Shown: positions 9,159 through 18,461 of the stretch, piece after piece
Position numbering within the stretch: the stretch's first letter is position 1
How the letters are laid out: each line of letters begins with the position of its first letter
Source of the DNA: Meiothermus granaticius NBRC 107808
GTDB taxonomy: Bacteria > Deinococcota > Deinococci > Deinococcales > Thermaceae
Length of the DNA stretch: 64,000 nt
Direction: 5' to 3'
Assembly: GCF_003574355.1 (NCBI RefSeq)
Contig: NZ_QWLB01000004.1
Span: 1 to 64,000 of the forward strand
Translations under genes and position numbers: made by a program
The notes under the pieces: model-generated
The model's input: only the letters and a program-made list of their open reading frames with translations
Databases searched by the model: none
What the model was told of the DNA's origin: nothing

Positions 9159-9518
9159 CTATTGGTTGGGGACAGGCCGTCCGTCTGCCCCCACCGCCAC
9201 CATCACAAACCCCGCCCGGCAGGCCAGGGTGCGTTCCTCGCGCTCCAAGGGCTCCACCCACATCTCCACCTCGAGCCGCATGGAGCTTCTGCCCACCGCC
9301 TTGACCGAGGCCACCAGCTCCACGATCGAGCCCTGGGGCACCGGGTGACGGAAGTCCATGGCGTCGGCATGCACCGTGACCACCTTGGCCCGGGCGTGCC
9401 GGGTGGCGGCCACAAAGGCCGCCTCGTCCATCCAGGCCATGGCCGTGCCGCCGAAAAGGCTGCCGTAGTGGTTGCAGTCGCCAGGGCGCACCAGGTGTAC
9501 AGTGCGGGTCTCCTTCAT
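9159..9518 (-). CDS. Acyl-CoA thioesterase, hotdog fold
   Basis: 119 residues, single hotdog domain similar to YciA/BACH acyl-CoA thioesterases. Visible are the NHYGSLFGGTAMAWMDEAA segment, where the Asn and the Asp/Glu of the helix form the catalytic region, and a DFRHPVPQGSIVEL strand typical of this group. It hydrolyses acyl-CoA thioesters in the cytoplasm. ATG 9518 overlaps the nrdF stop by 4 nt, so it is the last gene of the nrd transcript; a functional link to nucleotide reduction is not evident. Confidence 0.85.
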   Translation of the reverse strand: MKETRTVHLVRPGDCNHYGSLFGGTAMAWMDEAAFVAATRHARAKVVTVHADAMDFRHPVPQGSIVELVASVKAVGRSSMRLEVEMWVEPLEREERTLACRAGFVMVAVGADGRPVPNQ

Positions 9519-10807
9519 GGCTGCCCCCGCCGGGCCTGGGCCCGGGCCTCGCGGTAGAGGATATAGGCCCTGGCAACCTGAGGATTGATCTCCATCAAGC
9601 CCTCCTCTACCCGGTCTTGAATGGCCTCTACCGAGAGGCTTTCTTGCTGGGCCTGGAGCTTGATGGGTTCAAGGATGTGCCGCTCGAGGCGCGAGAGGTC
9701 CAGGGTCACACCGGTAGCCCTGGCGGCCTTCTGCACCGCCCGCACGATGCGCAGCTCGTCGAAGGGCACGCTGCGTCCGTCGCGCTTGATCACCGGCCGG
9801 AGGTCGGGGGTGGCCTCGGGAAAGTAGAAATCCAGGTCGGAGAGGGGCTCTACGCGGGTGGTTTTGATGTAGCCGTTGCCCTTGGTGGAGAAGAAGTCGT
9901 GGTGCTTGGTCTCGGTGCGCAGGCCGGCCAGCACCACCGGGTTCACTGCCTGGGCCTCCACCTGGAAAAAAGGCTCCAGGCCAAGGTTCATCAGGGCTTT
10001 GTCGGCGTTGTAGCGGGAGAAGGTGCGCACCGCCTCCTCCAGCCCAACCTCGCCGTAGAGGGCTTCGGTGTAGCGGGCCTCGAGGGCCTCGAGCCGCTCC
10101 AGCAGCCGCAGCACCTCGCCCTGGGCCTGGGCTTGTTCCCTCTCCCCCATCCGGTTCAGGAGATCCTGAGCTAGCAGGCCCACGTAGACCCCGTGGATGG
10201 CCTCATCCCGGATGATCAGGCTGATGATCTCGCCGGAGCTGGTCAGGCGGCCCTGCCCGGCCAGGTAGAGCGGGTAGAAGAACCCCGAGTAGAAGAGGTA
10301 GGACTCGAGCAGCACGCTGGCGGCCATGGCCCGGTACAGGCTGGCCTCGTCCTGGACGCTGGTGTAGGCCTGGTGAATGAGGCCCAGCTTGGCCTGAAGC
10401 TCGGGCTGGTGGCGCACCCAGTCGAAAAGCTGCTCGATGCGCTCACTGGTACACAGGGTGGAAAAGATAGAGCTGTAGCTCTTGGCGTGCATCTGCTCCA
10501 TGGCCCCCATGAAGGAGAGCACCGCCTTGGCCTGAAGCCCCGGCACCCACTGCACCATCTGGGGCATCCCCACCCCACCCTGGAGGGTGTCCAGCAGGGT
10601 CAGCCCGGCCAGAACCTCCTCGTAGGCCCGTTGCTCGGCCCTATTCAGGGTCGTCCAGGCCAGCTTGTCGTCGGCCAGGGGAATCTCCTCGTCCACCCAG
10701 AACTGCCGCACGTTCTGGTCCCAGAACATCTTGCTGTAGGCATCCTCGAGCCGGTTCCAGTTGACTGCCCCGAAACCGGGCTGGAGGATTGATGGCATTT
10801 GAATCAT
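9515..10807 (-). CDS. nrdF: Class Ib ribonucleotide reductase beta subunit with C-terminal ATP-cone
   Basis: 430 residues, against about 320-340 in ordinary NrdF. Residues 1-335 form the radical-generating di-metal subunit: MEQMHAKSYS gives the Glu, His and radical Tyr, LLESYLFYSGF a further Glu, and RDEAIHGVYVG the last Glu and His. The alpha-binding tail appears as HDFFSTKGNGY and DLDFYF. After it, residues 338-430 match an ATP-cone: PVIKRDGRSVPFDELRI, a helical middle, and VEEGLMEINPQVARAYILYREAR. ATP-cones are the dATP-sensing activity switch of ribonucleotide reductases and usually sit at the N-terminus of the alpha subunit; the NrdE here has none. The start has AAGGAGACCCC before it. 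Confidence 0.9.
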   Translation of the reverse strand: MIQMPSILQPGFGAVNWNRLEDAYSKMFWDQNVRQFWVDEEIPLADDKLAWTTLNRAEQRAYEEVLAGLTLLDTLQGGVGMPQMVQWVPGLQAKAVLSFMGAMEQMHAKSYSSIFSTLCTSERIEQLFDWVRHQPELQAKLGLIHQAYTSVQDEASLYRAMAASVLLESYLFYSGFFYPLYLAGQGRLTSSGEIISLIIRDEAIHGVYVGLLAQDLLNRMGEREQAQAQGEVLRLLERLEALEARYTEALYGEVGLEEAVRTFSRYNADKALMNLGLEPFFQVEAQAVNPVVLAGLRTETKHHDFFSTKGNGYIKTTRVEPLSDLDFYFPEATPDLRPVIKRDGRSVPFDELRIVRAVQKAARATGVTLDLSRLERHILEPIKLQAQQESLSVEAIQDRVEEGLMEINPQVARAYILYREARAQARRGQP

Positions 10808-10817
10808 GGGGTCTCCT

Positions 10818-12896
10818 TCACACCGCGCAGCTCACGCACTCCTCCACCGAGAGGTTCTTGGCGCGGGTGTAGTAGAGGCTCTTGAGGCCCTTGCGCTCGG
10901 CATAGACATAAAGCCGGGCCAGCTCGCGGGTGCTGGTCTCGCTGGTCACATAGAGCACCGTGCTGATGCCCTGGTCCACATGGGGCTGAATCTCGGCCAC
11001 CAGGTCAATCAAACGGTACATGTTCATGTGGTAGGCCGACTTGTAGTACCAGTAGGTCTCCTCGGAGAGGAAGGGGACGGGGTAGTAGGTAGTAGCATTG
11101 CCGTAGGTGCGGGTCTCCACCACCTCCACGATGGGCTGAATCGAAGGGGTGGCGTTTTGGATGTAGCTGATGCTGGCGGTAGGTGCGATGGCCAGCCGGT
11201 AGGCGTGGTAGAGACCGTGCTTCTGCACCTCGGCCTGGAGCCGGGCCCAGTCGGCAGGGCTGGGCAGCTCGAGATGAGCAAACAGCGCTCTGACCACATC
11301 GCTGCGGGGGCGGAAGTCCTCGGCCAGGTAACGCTCGAAATACGCTCCGCTGGCGTACTCTGATAGCTCAAAGCCCTCGAAGCTGACCCCACGCTCCTGG
11401 GCAATCTGCATGGAGCGCTCCAAGGAGTAAAAGTTCACCGCGGCAAAGAAGCTACGGGCGAAATCGCGGGCTTCCTCCGACTCGTAGCGGATGCGGTTCT
11501 TGGCCAAAAAGCCATGCAGGTTCATGGCCCCCAGGCCCACCGCGTGGAAGGCCCGGTTGGCCTTGTGGGCCCCGGGGGTGTTCCTAATATCGGAGAGGTC
11601 GCTCACCGCGGTAAGCAGGTCCATGGCGGTGTGCACGCTCTCCTGCAACTTCCCCGACTCCATCACGTTCACGATGTTTAGCGAGCCCAGGTTGCAGTTG
11701 ATGTCGTAGCCGATCTGGTCGGGTTCACCGTAGTCACCAATAACCGAGGGGGTCTGGAGCTGGAAGATCTCGGTGCAGAGGTTGGACATCTTGATCTGCC
11801 CCAGGCGCTTGAGGGGGTGGGCCTGGTTGGCGTTGCTCTTATAGATGATGTAGGGATAGCCCGACTCGAACTGGGTCTGGGCAATGCGGGTGAGCATGGC
11901 CCGGGCCGAGAGGGGGCGCTTCTTGACCGCAGGGTGGGCCACCAGCTCTTCGTAGCGCCGGTCTATGTCCATGTCGTCTAAGTGTTCCCCGAAAGCCTGG
12001 TAAACCGAGTAGGGGGCGAAGACATAGAAATCCACGCCGCGCTCGGCCAGCTCGAAGAACTTGGCGGGTACGATCAAGCCCAGCGAGAGGGTCTGGATGC
12101 GGCTTTTCTCGTCGGCATTGATCTTTTTGGTATCCAGGAAGTCTTCCACGTCCCAGTGGAAGATGTTCAGGTAGACCGCCCCGGCCCCTTTGCGCTGGCC
12201 CATCTGGTCGGCATAGTTGAAGGCATCCTCCAGGAGCTTCATCACCGGCACCACGCCCTTGGCCGCGTGGGCCACCCCCTTGATGGGCTCCCCCTTGGCT
12301 CGCAGCTTGGAGAGGTTGAGGGCCACCCCGCCCCCGATCTTGGAGAGTTGCATGGCCTGGTTCAGGTTGTAGCCGATGGAGTTTAGGGAGTCGTCGAGTT
12401 CCAGGAGAAAGCAGCTCACCAGCTCCCCCCGCCGGGCCCGCCCAGCGTTCAGGAAGGTAGGGGTGGCAGGCTGGTAGCGCTGCTCCATCAGGGCCTCGAC
12501 GTAAGCCCGGGCTTTGGCTGGGTTCCCCTGGGCCAGGTGCAGGGCCACCGCCAGAACCCGGTCCTCGTAGCGCTCGAGGTACTGCTTCTTGTCGTCGGTC
12601 TTGAGGGCGTAGTCCTTGTAGAACTTGGAGATGGCCATGAAGCTCTGGAAGCGGAAGCCGTAGCTGTAGGCCAGGTCAGATAACTCGAGCACCTCCTCTT
12701 CCCCATAGCGGGCAAAAAAGTCCTCATAGTAGCCCTCGGAGATGAGCGCCTTGAGGCGCTGGATGGGGTCGGAAAACTTCCTTAGCTTCTGCTCTACCTC
12801 GGCCTCGAAGGCCTGGGCGGCCTCCCGGTCTTTCTCGAGCTGGAAAAAGCCGTCTTTCTTGTGCAGTACCGCGCTGTTGAGTTCCAGGTAACGCAC
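10818..12896 (-). CDS. nrdE: Class Ib ribonucleotide reductase alpha subunit
   Basis: 692 residues. Catalytic subunit reducing ribonucleoside diphosphates to deoxyribonucleotides with electrons from NrdH/thioredoxin. It has PTFLNAGRARRGELVSCF (redox Cys), NLCTEI (active-site Asn, Cys, Glu), NCNLGSLN (second redox Cys), and a C-terminal CVSC pair that passes reducing power to the active site. The N-terminus lacks the activity-site ATP-cone, as usual for NrdE. Start GTG 12896 is set by GGAGG 7 nt upstream. nrdI lies 13 nt upstream and nrdF 10 nt downstream. Confidence 0.95.
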   Translation of the reverse strand: MRYLELNSAVLHKKDGFFQLEKDREAAQAFEAEVEQKLRKFSDPIQRLKALISEGYYEDFFARYGEEEVLELSDLAYSYGFRFQSFMAISKFYKDYALKTDDKKQYLERYEDRVLAVALHLAQGNPAKARAYVEALMEQRYQPATPTFLNAGRARRGELVSCFLLELDDSLNSIGYNLNQAMQLSKIGGGVALNLSKLRAKGEPIKGVAHAAKGVVPVMKLLEDAFNYADQMGQRKGAGAVYLNIFHWDVEDFLDTKKINADEKSRIQTLSLGLIVPAKFFELAERGVDFYVFAPYSVYQAFGEHLDDMDIDRRYEELVAHPAVKKRPLSARAMLTRIAQTQFESGYPYIIYKSNANQAHPLKRLGQIKMSNLCTEIFQLQTPSVIGDYGEPDQIGYDINCNLGSLNIVNVMESGKLQESVHTAMDLLTAVSDLSDIRNTPGAHKANRAFHAVGLGAMNLHGFLAKNRIRYESEEARDFARSFFAAVNFYSLERSMQIAQERGVSFEGFELSEYASGAYFERYLAEDFRPRSDVVRALFAHLELPSPADWARLQAEVQKHGLYHAYRLAIAPTASISYIQNATPSIQPIVEVVETRTYGNATTYYPVPFLSEETYWYYKSAYHMNMYRLIDLVAEIQPHVDQGISTVLYVTSETSTRELARLYVYAERKGLKSLYYTRAKNLSVEECVSCAV

Positions 12897-12909
12897 CGTT
12901 CAACCTCCG

Positions 12910-13284
12910 TCAGATCGGGACTACCGCCGGGTCCAACCGCTTCAGGGCTTCCATAAAGCGGCGGCGGTCGCTCTCGAGACCCGCCAGCTCAAACTTGAGC
13001 AGTACCGGCCAGCCATAGCGCTCGGTCAGCCGGTCGGCGGCCCTAGCGAAATTGCGCCCCCAGCTGCGGTTCCCGCTGGCCGCCACCCCCCGGATGAAAG
13101 GGTGGTTGGCCCGGGCGAAAAGTTCCACCTCCGGGGGCACCTGGCCGAACCCGGTGGTGTAGGTCAGCAGCACCGCGGGTTCCTCCAGGCGCTCGAGGCC
13201 GCTCTCGATGCGCAGAAGGGGCAAGGCCAGCTGCGCAGCAAAGCGGGCGATATTGCCGGTTTTCGAGGCATACGCAATGACCAT
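12910..13284 (-). CDS. nrdI: NrdI flavodoxin, class Ib RNR maturase
   Basis: 124 residues. Flavodoxin-like protein that supplies the oxidant for assembling the dimanganese-tyrosyl cofactor of NrdF. It begins with the FMN phosphate-loop segment IAYASKTGNIARF, contains LLTYTTGFGQVPPEV and ASGNRSWGRNFARA, the typical NrdI flavin-binding loops. It is the first gene of nrdIEF and has GAGAGGAGCT before ATG 13284. The presence of nrdI and the absence of an ATP-cone in NrdE identify the system as class Ib rather than Ia. Confidence 0.92.
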   Translation of the reverse strand: MVIAYASKTGNIARFAAQLALPLLRIESGLERLEEPAVLLTYTTGFGQVPPEVELFARANHPFIRGVAASGNRSWGRNFARAADRLTERYGWPVLLKFELAGLESDRRRFMEALKRLDPAVVPI

Positions 13285-13449
13285 AGCTCCTCTCTAAATC
13301 CAAACAAAACTTCCCGTATCGGCCCCGGATAGGGTGCCAAGGGGCCAAAGAATCACTACCACGCCCACGTTCAGGCGCGTGGAGGATTTGCTGACTTAGG
13401 TTGGGTTGGAAGGGTTCATGTGGCCATCCTTTCTGTCCTTTGCGCGAGG

Positions 13450-13561
13450 ACTAGGAGACCCAGCCGGGCAGGCGATCGGGCTATAACCGTTGCGCGACAG
13501 CGGCGGAATTGCACCGCACTTCCCCTGGCTCCGATGGGGAAACCACATCTTGTGGTTTCTG
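13450..13561 (-). promoter_or_regulatory. Cobalamin (B12) riboswitch upstream of nrdIEF
   Basis: Read on the minus strand, the segment has the conserved cobalamin aptamer core: GCCAGGGGAAGTGCGGTG, then AATTCCGCCGCTGTCGCGCA, CAACGGTTATAGCC, and a B12 box AGCCCGATCGCCTGCC at 13482-13467. A hairpin GAAACCAC-N5-GTGGTTTC precedes the core. The rest of the leader (to 13284) has candidate expression-platform hairpins CCACGC/GCGTGG near 13357-13384 and GGCCCC/GGGGCC at 13346-13321, the latter followed by a T-rich stretch. B12 would be expected to switch off this B12-independent reductase when a B12-dependent class II enzyme can work. Except for these elements I see nothing coding in 13285-13821. Confidence 0.85.
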
Positions 13562-13597
13562 GGCGACACCCTACTACAGATTGTGGTTTTCTGTCAA
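13542..13597 (-). promoter_or_regulatory. nrd promoter with two NrdR-like palindromes
   Basis: TTGACA (13597-13592), 18-nt spacer and TAGGGT (13573-13568) form a promoter about 7 nt upstream of the riboswitch. Two imperfect palindromes of about 15 bp, ACCACATCTTGTGGT at 13542-13556 and ACTACAGATTGTGGT at 13573-13587, sit 31 bp apart centre to centre; the second lies between -35 and -10. Paired boxes about three helical turns apart are typical for the repressor NrdR. The downstream box also forms the hairpin at the start of the riboswitch. Confidence 0.6.
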
Positions 13598-13821
13598 TCT
13601 CAAGGCCAGATCAGCCACGTAACGCGGCTCGGGTCACCTTTTCCTGAGCTCCAGGTTCAACCAGGCCAGTTCTATTGCTAAAGCAGCTCTGGGAGGCCTT
13701 TTTGGAAGAAGTTTGAAGGGTTTTTCCTCAGGCAAAGTTACGCAAAGCGTTACTTGGAAAATAGTTTGAGTTATGGCAATTTTTGAAGATTTTGTCGTAA
13801 TTCCTCCCTATATTGGGAAGC

Positions 13822-14274
13822 ATGAATCTGTTGAGCTGGATTAAAAGCTGGAATCGCAAGGAGGCTGTAGAAGTTCCTAGGCTCGAGGATTTTGAGCAGC
13901 AATTCATGGGGCTGGATGTTCAGGCCGTCATTGATGCCCACTTGGCCTGGCGCAAGCGGCTCGAGGGGCAAATTTTAGGCACCTCGAGCGACGAGTTGGA
14001 CCTCAGCCTGATTATGCAGGACAACCAGTGCGTCTTGGGCAAATGGCTGTACGGCCAGGCCGCGCGCAGCACCCTAGCCCTGCACTCCGAGTATGAGGCT
14101 TTGCGCGAGGCCCACCGGGTATTTCATCTGTATGCGGCCCGGGTGGTGCAAACCCTGCGCATGCGCGGCAAGGAAGCAGCTCAGGCCATGCTCGAGGCCG
14201 ATTTCGACCGCCTTTCTAAAGACATCGTCTTCAACCTGTTCAGCCTGGTACACAAAGAGCGGGCCTTGAATTGA
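13822..14274 (+). CDS. Stand-alone CZB-domain protein
   Basis: 150 residues. The single domain matches the chemoreceptor zinc-binding (CZB) family: HLAWRKRL, then CVLGKWLYG and HRVFHLYAARV supply the 3-His/1-Cys zinc site. CZB domains normally sit on chemoreceptors or diguanylate cyclases and sense zinc or oxidants such as HOCl; here there is no effector domain. The start ATG 13822 is the first Met giving this N-terminus; the in-frame TTG 13813 is an alternative. The gene is isolated, with no co-directional partner closer than 112 nt. Confidence 0.75.
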   Translation: MNLLSWIKSWNRKEAVEVPRLEDFEQQFMGLDVQAVIDAHLAWRKRLEGQILGTSSDELDLSLIMQDNQCVLGKWLYGQAARSTLALHSEYEALREAHRVFHLYAARVVQTLRMRGKEAAQAMLEADFDRLSKDIVFNLFSLVHKERALN

Positions 14275-14386
14275 GGTTTTGCCGCTTGCGGGAACACCAG
14301 CGGCAAATCCGCTCGAGGTGCGGAGTAAAGCCCATCTCTCGGGCATTTGGCCCACAGATAACCCCTGGCGGGTCTAATCTGTAAGG

Positions 14387-14815
14387 ATGAAGCGATTCCT
14401 CTTGGCGGTGATTGTGCTTGGGGGCCTTTCGGCCTTGGCCCAAACCTTGGTTGAGGTCACCAGCGTAGCTGCGGTCTCCTCCAGCCTTGACTCCGGACTC
14501 ACCCTACCCAGCGGCACCTTCCGCGCCGGCAAGGGCAGCGAGGCCATCCTCGCGCGAATGCCCGATGCCAACCGCTTCAACCTCGAGGTATACACCGCCC
14601 GGGGCCTCACGGCCAACCTCCAGCCAGCCTTCGTTCAACAAATTCTGACCAACTTCACCGCCGCAGGCTACTTGCTCAACAACCAAGAGACCATCACGGT
14701 CAACGGGGAAACCCGCACCCGCTACAACCTTAGCGACGAGAGCGGCAAGCCCGCGGTGTTGTTTGTGGTGCGCAAGGGCAACGAGCTAGTGTACGCCTTC
14801 GGTAAGGCCAAATAG
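14387..14815 (+). CDS. Secreted hypothetical protein
   Basis: 142 residues with a clear signal peptide (residues 1-19, MKRFLLAVIVLGGLSALAQ). The mature part is a small protein with repeated beta-like stretches ending VLFVVRKGNELVYAFGKAK. No family is recognised. The -10 box TAATCT at 14375-14380 lies 6 nt before ATG, so the mRNA is likely leaderless. It converges with the phosphatase gene at 14829, 13 nt away. Confidence 0.75.
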   Translation: MKRFLLAVIVLGGLSALAQTLVEVTSVAAVSSSLDSGLTLPSGTFRAGKGSEAILARMPDANRFNLEVYTARGLTANLQPAFVQQILTNFTAAGYLLNNQETITVNGETRTRYNLSDESGKPAVLFVVRKGNELVYAFGKAK

Positions 14816-14828
14816 GGTCCGCCCCAGG

Positions 14829-15347
14829 TTATTGCGGGTATAGCTCCGGGCGTAAGAACGTCGGCAGGGCCAGCTCGAGTGTGTGGCGCCAGAACTCTCT
14901 GCGCTCGAGCCTATGCAAGGTCAAAAACCCCACCGCTCCACTGGTTTTTTTGCTGTCTTTGAGCCCTGCTACCTCGTCGATCACCGGGCCAAGCTCCTCC
15001 CCGGCGCGGACTCGAGCCGCCACTTCGGGGGGCAGAAGAATGCTTCCCCCACGGGCAAACCCACTGCGTCCATCCTCGCGCAGGATATAGGCCACATTGA
15101 ACAACCAGCCGCCATAGGGGTCAAACTCCACCCCACCCTCCAGCCCCACTCCATAGCGTGCACCGGGCTGCTCTAGGGCAGCTCGAGCCCGGTTCTGAGC
15201 CCCGAGCAGGGTTTGTGCGTAGCCTATGGGCTGATCGGGCACCCCGCTGGGCACCTCCACGCCCACGATCTCGAGGCCAAACACTTCGGCAAAAACGGCC
15301 CGGGCGGGGTTTAGCTTGGCTGGGTTGGTACTGCCTACAATCACCAT
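14829..15347 (-). CDS. Inosine/xanthosine triphosphatase, YjjX family
   Basis: 172 residues. It begins MVIVGSTNPAKLNPARAVF, the family's phosphate-binding N-terminus, and contains YGVGLEGGV and a DSKKTSGAVGFLT segment typical of YjjX/NTPase_I proteins, which hydrolyse non-canonical purine nucleoside triphosphates (ITP, XTP) to protect nucleic acids. Start ATG 15347 is preceded 5 nt upstream by TAAACT (15358-15353), a leaderless arrangement. The divergent gene at 15382 shares this promoter region. Confidence 0.85.
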   Translation of the reverse strand: MVIVGSTNPAKLNPARAVFAEVFGLEIVGVEVPSGVPDQPIGYAQTLLGAQNRARAALEQPGARYGVGLEGGVEFDPYGGWLFNVAYILREDGRSGFARGGSILLPPEVAARVRAGEELGPVIDEVAGLKDSKKTSGAVGFLTLHRLERREFWRHTLELALPTFLRPELYPQ

Positions 15348-15381
15348 ACCCAAGTTTACCCAGCCCGGTAGGATGGCAAGC

Positions 15382-16948
<1,567 letters not shown>

Positions 16949-16971
16949 TCAAAACGCCTTGGCTTTAGACC

Positions 16972-17829
16972 CTAGCCCGCCCCAGCTTCTTTGCGGAGGC
17001 TCCAGGCATACTCCAGAATTTTGGCCGGAATGTCCACGCCGGTGGTGCTCACCGAGTTCTTGAACTCCATGGTGTGGTTGACCTCGTTGACCAACAAACC
17101 CCTGGGCGACTCGAACAGGTCAATGGCCACCACCCCATCCCCCACGGCTTTGGCCGCACGCACGGCCAGGTCGGCCAGCTCGGGCGTGACGGGGCAGTTC
17201 GAGGCCTTCCCCCCACGGGCGGTGTTGGTAATCCAGTGGGCCGAGGTGCGGTAGATGGCCCCGATGCAGGTGTCGCCCACCACAAAGGCCCGGATGTCGC
17301 GGCCCCCTTTCTCTACCAGTTCCTGCACGTAGTAGAGCTGGTGCTGGTAGCCCCCCAGCACTTCCTTGTGCTCCAGCACCGTTTCGGCCGCGTCGCGGTC
17401 GCGGATGAGCGAGAGCAGGCGGCCCCAGCTGCCTACCACCGGCTTCATCACCACTGGGTAGCCCATCTCTTCGATGAGCTTCAGGGCTTCCTCAGCCTCG
17501 GTGGCCAGGGCGGTTTTGGGCTGGGGCACCCCGTGGGCCTCGAGGGCGCAACTCGTAGCCCACTTGTCGCCACAGACCTCAATGACCTCCGGCGCGTTCA
17601 CCACCGGAATCCCCAGGCTTTTCAGGTAGCGCGAGACCGCCAGCCCCTTGCTCTGCGAGACCAGGCGCTCCACCGCGCAGGTGACACCCTCGAGCTCCGG
17701 GGGCCGCGTCCCCAGCTTCATGGGCAGTTGCTTGGCGTAGATTTTCTTGAAAGGAATGCCCAGCCCCTCGGCGGCCTTGAAGAGCATCTCCTCATCGGGG
17801 CGGATGCGGTCATAAAGGATGGCGAGCAT
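16972..17829 (-). CDS. lysX: LysW-alpha-aminoadipate ligase LysX
   Basis: 285 residues, RimK-type ATP-grasp ligase attaching alpha-aminoadipate to the C-terminal Glu of LysW. It begins [16 protein letters not shown], and has [17 protein letters not shown] (ATP-grasp lysine and flexible loop), [19 protein letters not shown] and the metal-binding [14 protein letters not shown]. The longer open frame adds 19 unlikely residues; the homologous start is ATG 17829. lysW ends 62 nt upstream. Confidence 0.94.
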   Translation of the reverse strand: MLAILYDRIRPDEEMLFKAAEGLGIPFKKIYAKQLPMKLGTRPPELEGVTCAVERLVSQSKGLAVSRYLKSLGIPVVNAPEVIEVCGDKWATSCALEAHGVPQPKTALATEAEEALKLIEEMGYPVVMKPVVGSWGRLLSLIRDRDAAETVLEHKEVLGGYQHQLYYVQELVEKGGRDIRAFVVGDTCIGAIYRTSAHWITNTARGGKASNCPVTPELADLAVRAAKAVGDGVVAIDLFESPRGLLVNEVNHTMEFKNSVSTTGVDIPAKILEYAWSLRKEAGAG

Positions 17830-17891
17830 AGCTAAAAGGCGCAATCTCTGGGTGCTAGGGGCTCTAGCCAAGCCCCCAGCGCCCAAAGGGA

Positions 17892-18065
17892 TTACTCGCC
17901 CCAGTCCTCCGCTTCCTCGGGGGCTGCGGCCAGTTTGGGGGGATCCAGTGAGATCACCTCAAACTCTTGTCCGGTTTCGTCGTCTACTACGAGCTCGCCC
18001 AGCTCAGGGTTCTCCAGTTCGATGGTAGCTCCCGTCTCGGGGTTTTCAAACGCAATCTTGGCCAT
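17892..18065 (-). CDS. lysW: Amino-group carrier protein LysW, cysteine-free
   Basis: 57 residues, ending in the diagnostic EDWGE whose terminal Glu is the attachment site for aminoadipate. The central [11 protein letters not shown] and [12 protein letters not shown] segments match LysW. The two CxxCG zinc-ribbon motifs of classical LysW are replaced by NPETG and DDETG, so the protein has no cysteine at all and cannot bind zinc in the usual way. The acidic character is kept. AAGGAG lies 8-9 nt before ATG 18065, which sets the start over the in-frame ATG 18074. Confidence 0.92.
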   Translation of the reverse strand: MAKIAFENPETGATIELENPELGELVVDDETGQEFEVISLDPPKLAAAPEEAEDWGE

Positions 18066-18112
18066 TTTGATCACTCCTTTGATCGTTATTGCTTCGCAAC
18101 ATAGCGCTCAGC

Positions 18113-18439
18113 CTAGTTTCGGTAATCCCGCTCGTCATCCTCGTCGGCCTCGACTTCTGACCAGTCGGGGGTGAAGGTGTAGCCGCAGTTGTCACAGGTC
18201 ACGCTCTCGCCCTCGGCTTCCACGGCGATCTCGTGCTCGCAGCGCGGGCAGAGCACATAAAACCCATCTTCTCCTCCCTCCACCGCGACCAGCTCGATGG
18301 GGTCGAGCGAAAGGATCTCAAGATAGGCCCCGCAGTTCTCACACTCCAACACATCCCCCTCGAGCAACTCGGCATACTCCTCTACCGGGATGTAGATCGG
18401 GTCGTGACAAACCGGGCATACGGTTTCGACATCGTCCAT
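18113..18439 (-). CDS. Double zinc-ribbon protein related to LysW
   Basis: 108 residues with two zinc ribbons: CPVC (about 8-11) with CENC (about 33-36), and CPRC with CDNC in the second half. After the first ribbon comes LEILSLDPIELVAVE, which closely resembles the LysW segment EVxSLDPxEL. The protein is very acidic and ends DEDDERDYRN, so it has no EDWGE tail and cannot carry aminoadipate in the known way. It sits between lysU and lysW, 22 nt after lysU. I know of no assigned role; options are a LysW paralogue that holds zinc, a scaffold, or a regulator. Confidence 0.85.
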   Translation of the reverse strand: MDDVETVCPVCHDPIYIPVEEYAELLEGDVLECENCGAYLEILSLDPIELVAVEGGEDGFYVLCPRCEHEIAVEAEGESVTCDNCGYTFTPDWSEVEADEDDERDYRN

Positions 18440-18461
18440 AAGGCCCTCCAGCCCCCACAGT

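Noticed and set aside
10818-12896. Class Ia NrdA
   Set aside because: No N-terminal ATP-cone, 692 residues, and nrdI adjacent, which indicates class Ib.
17892-18439. lysW split or frameshifted into two genes
   Set aside because: Each frame has its own start, SD and stop; LysW is complete with the EDWGE tail and the neighbour has two complete ribbons.
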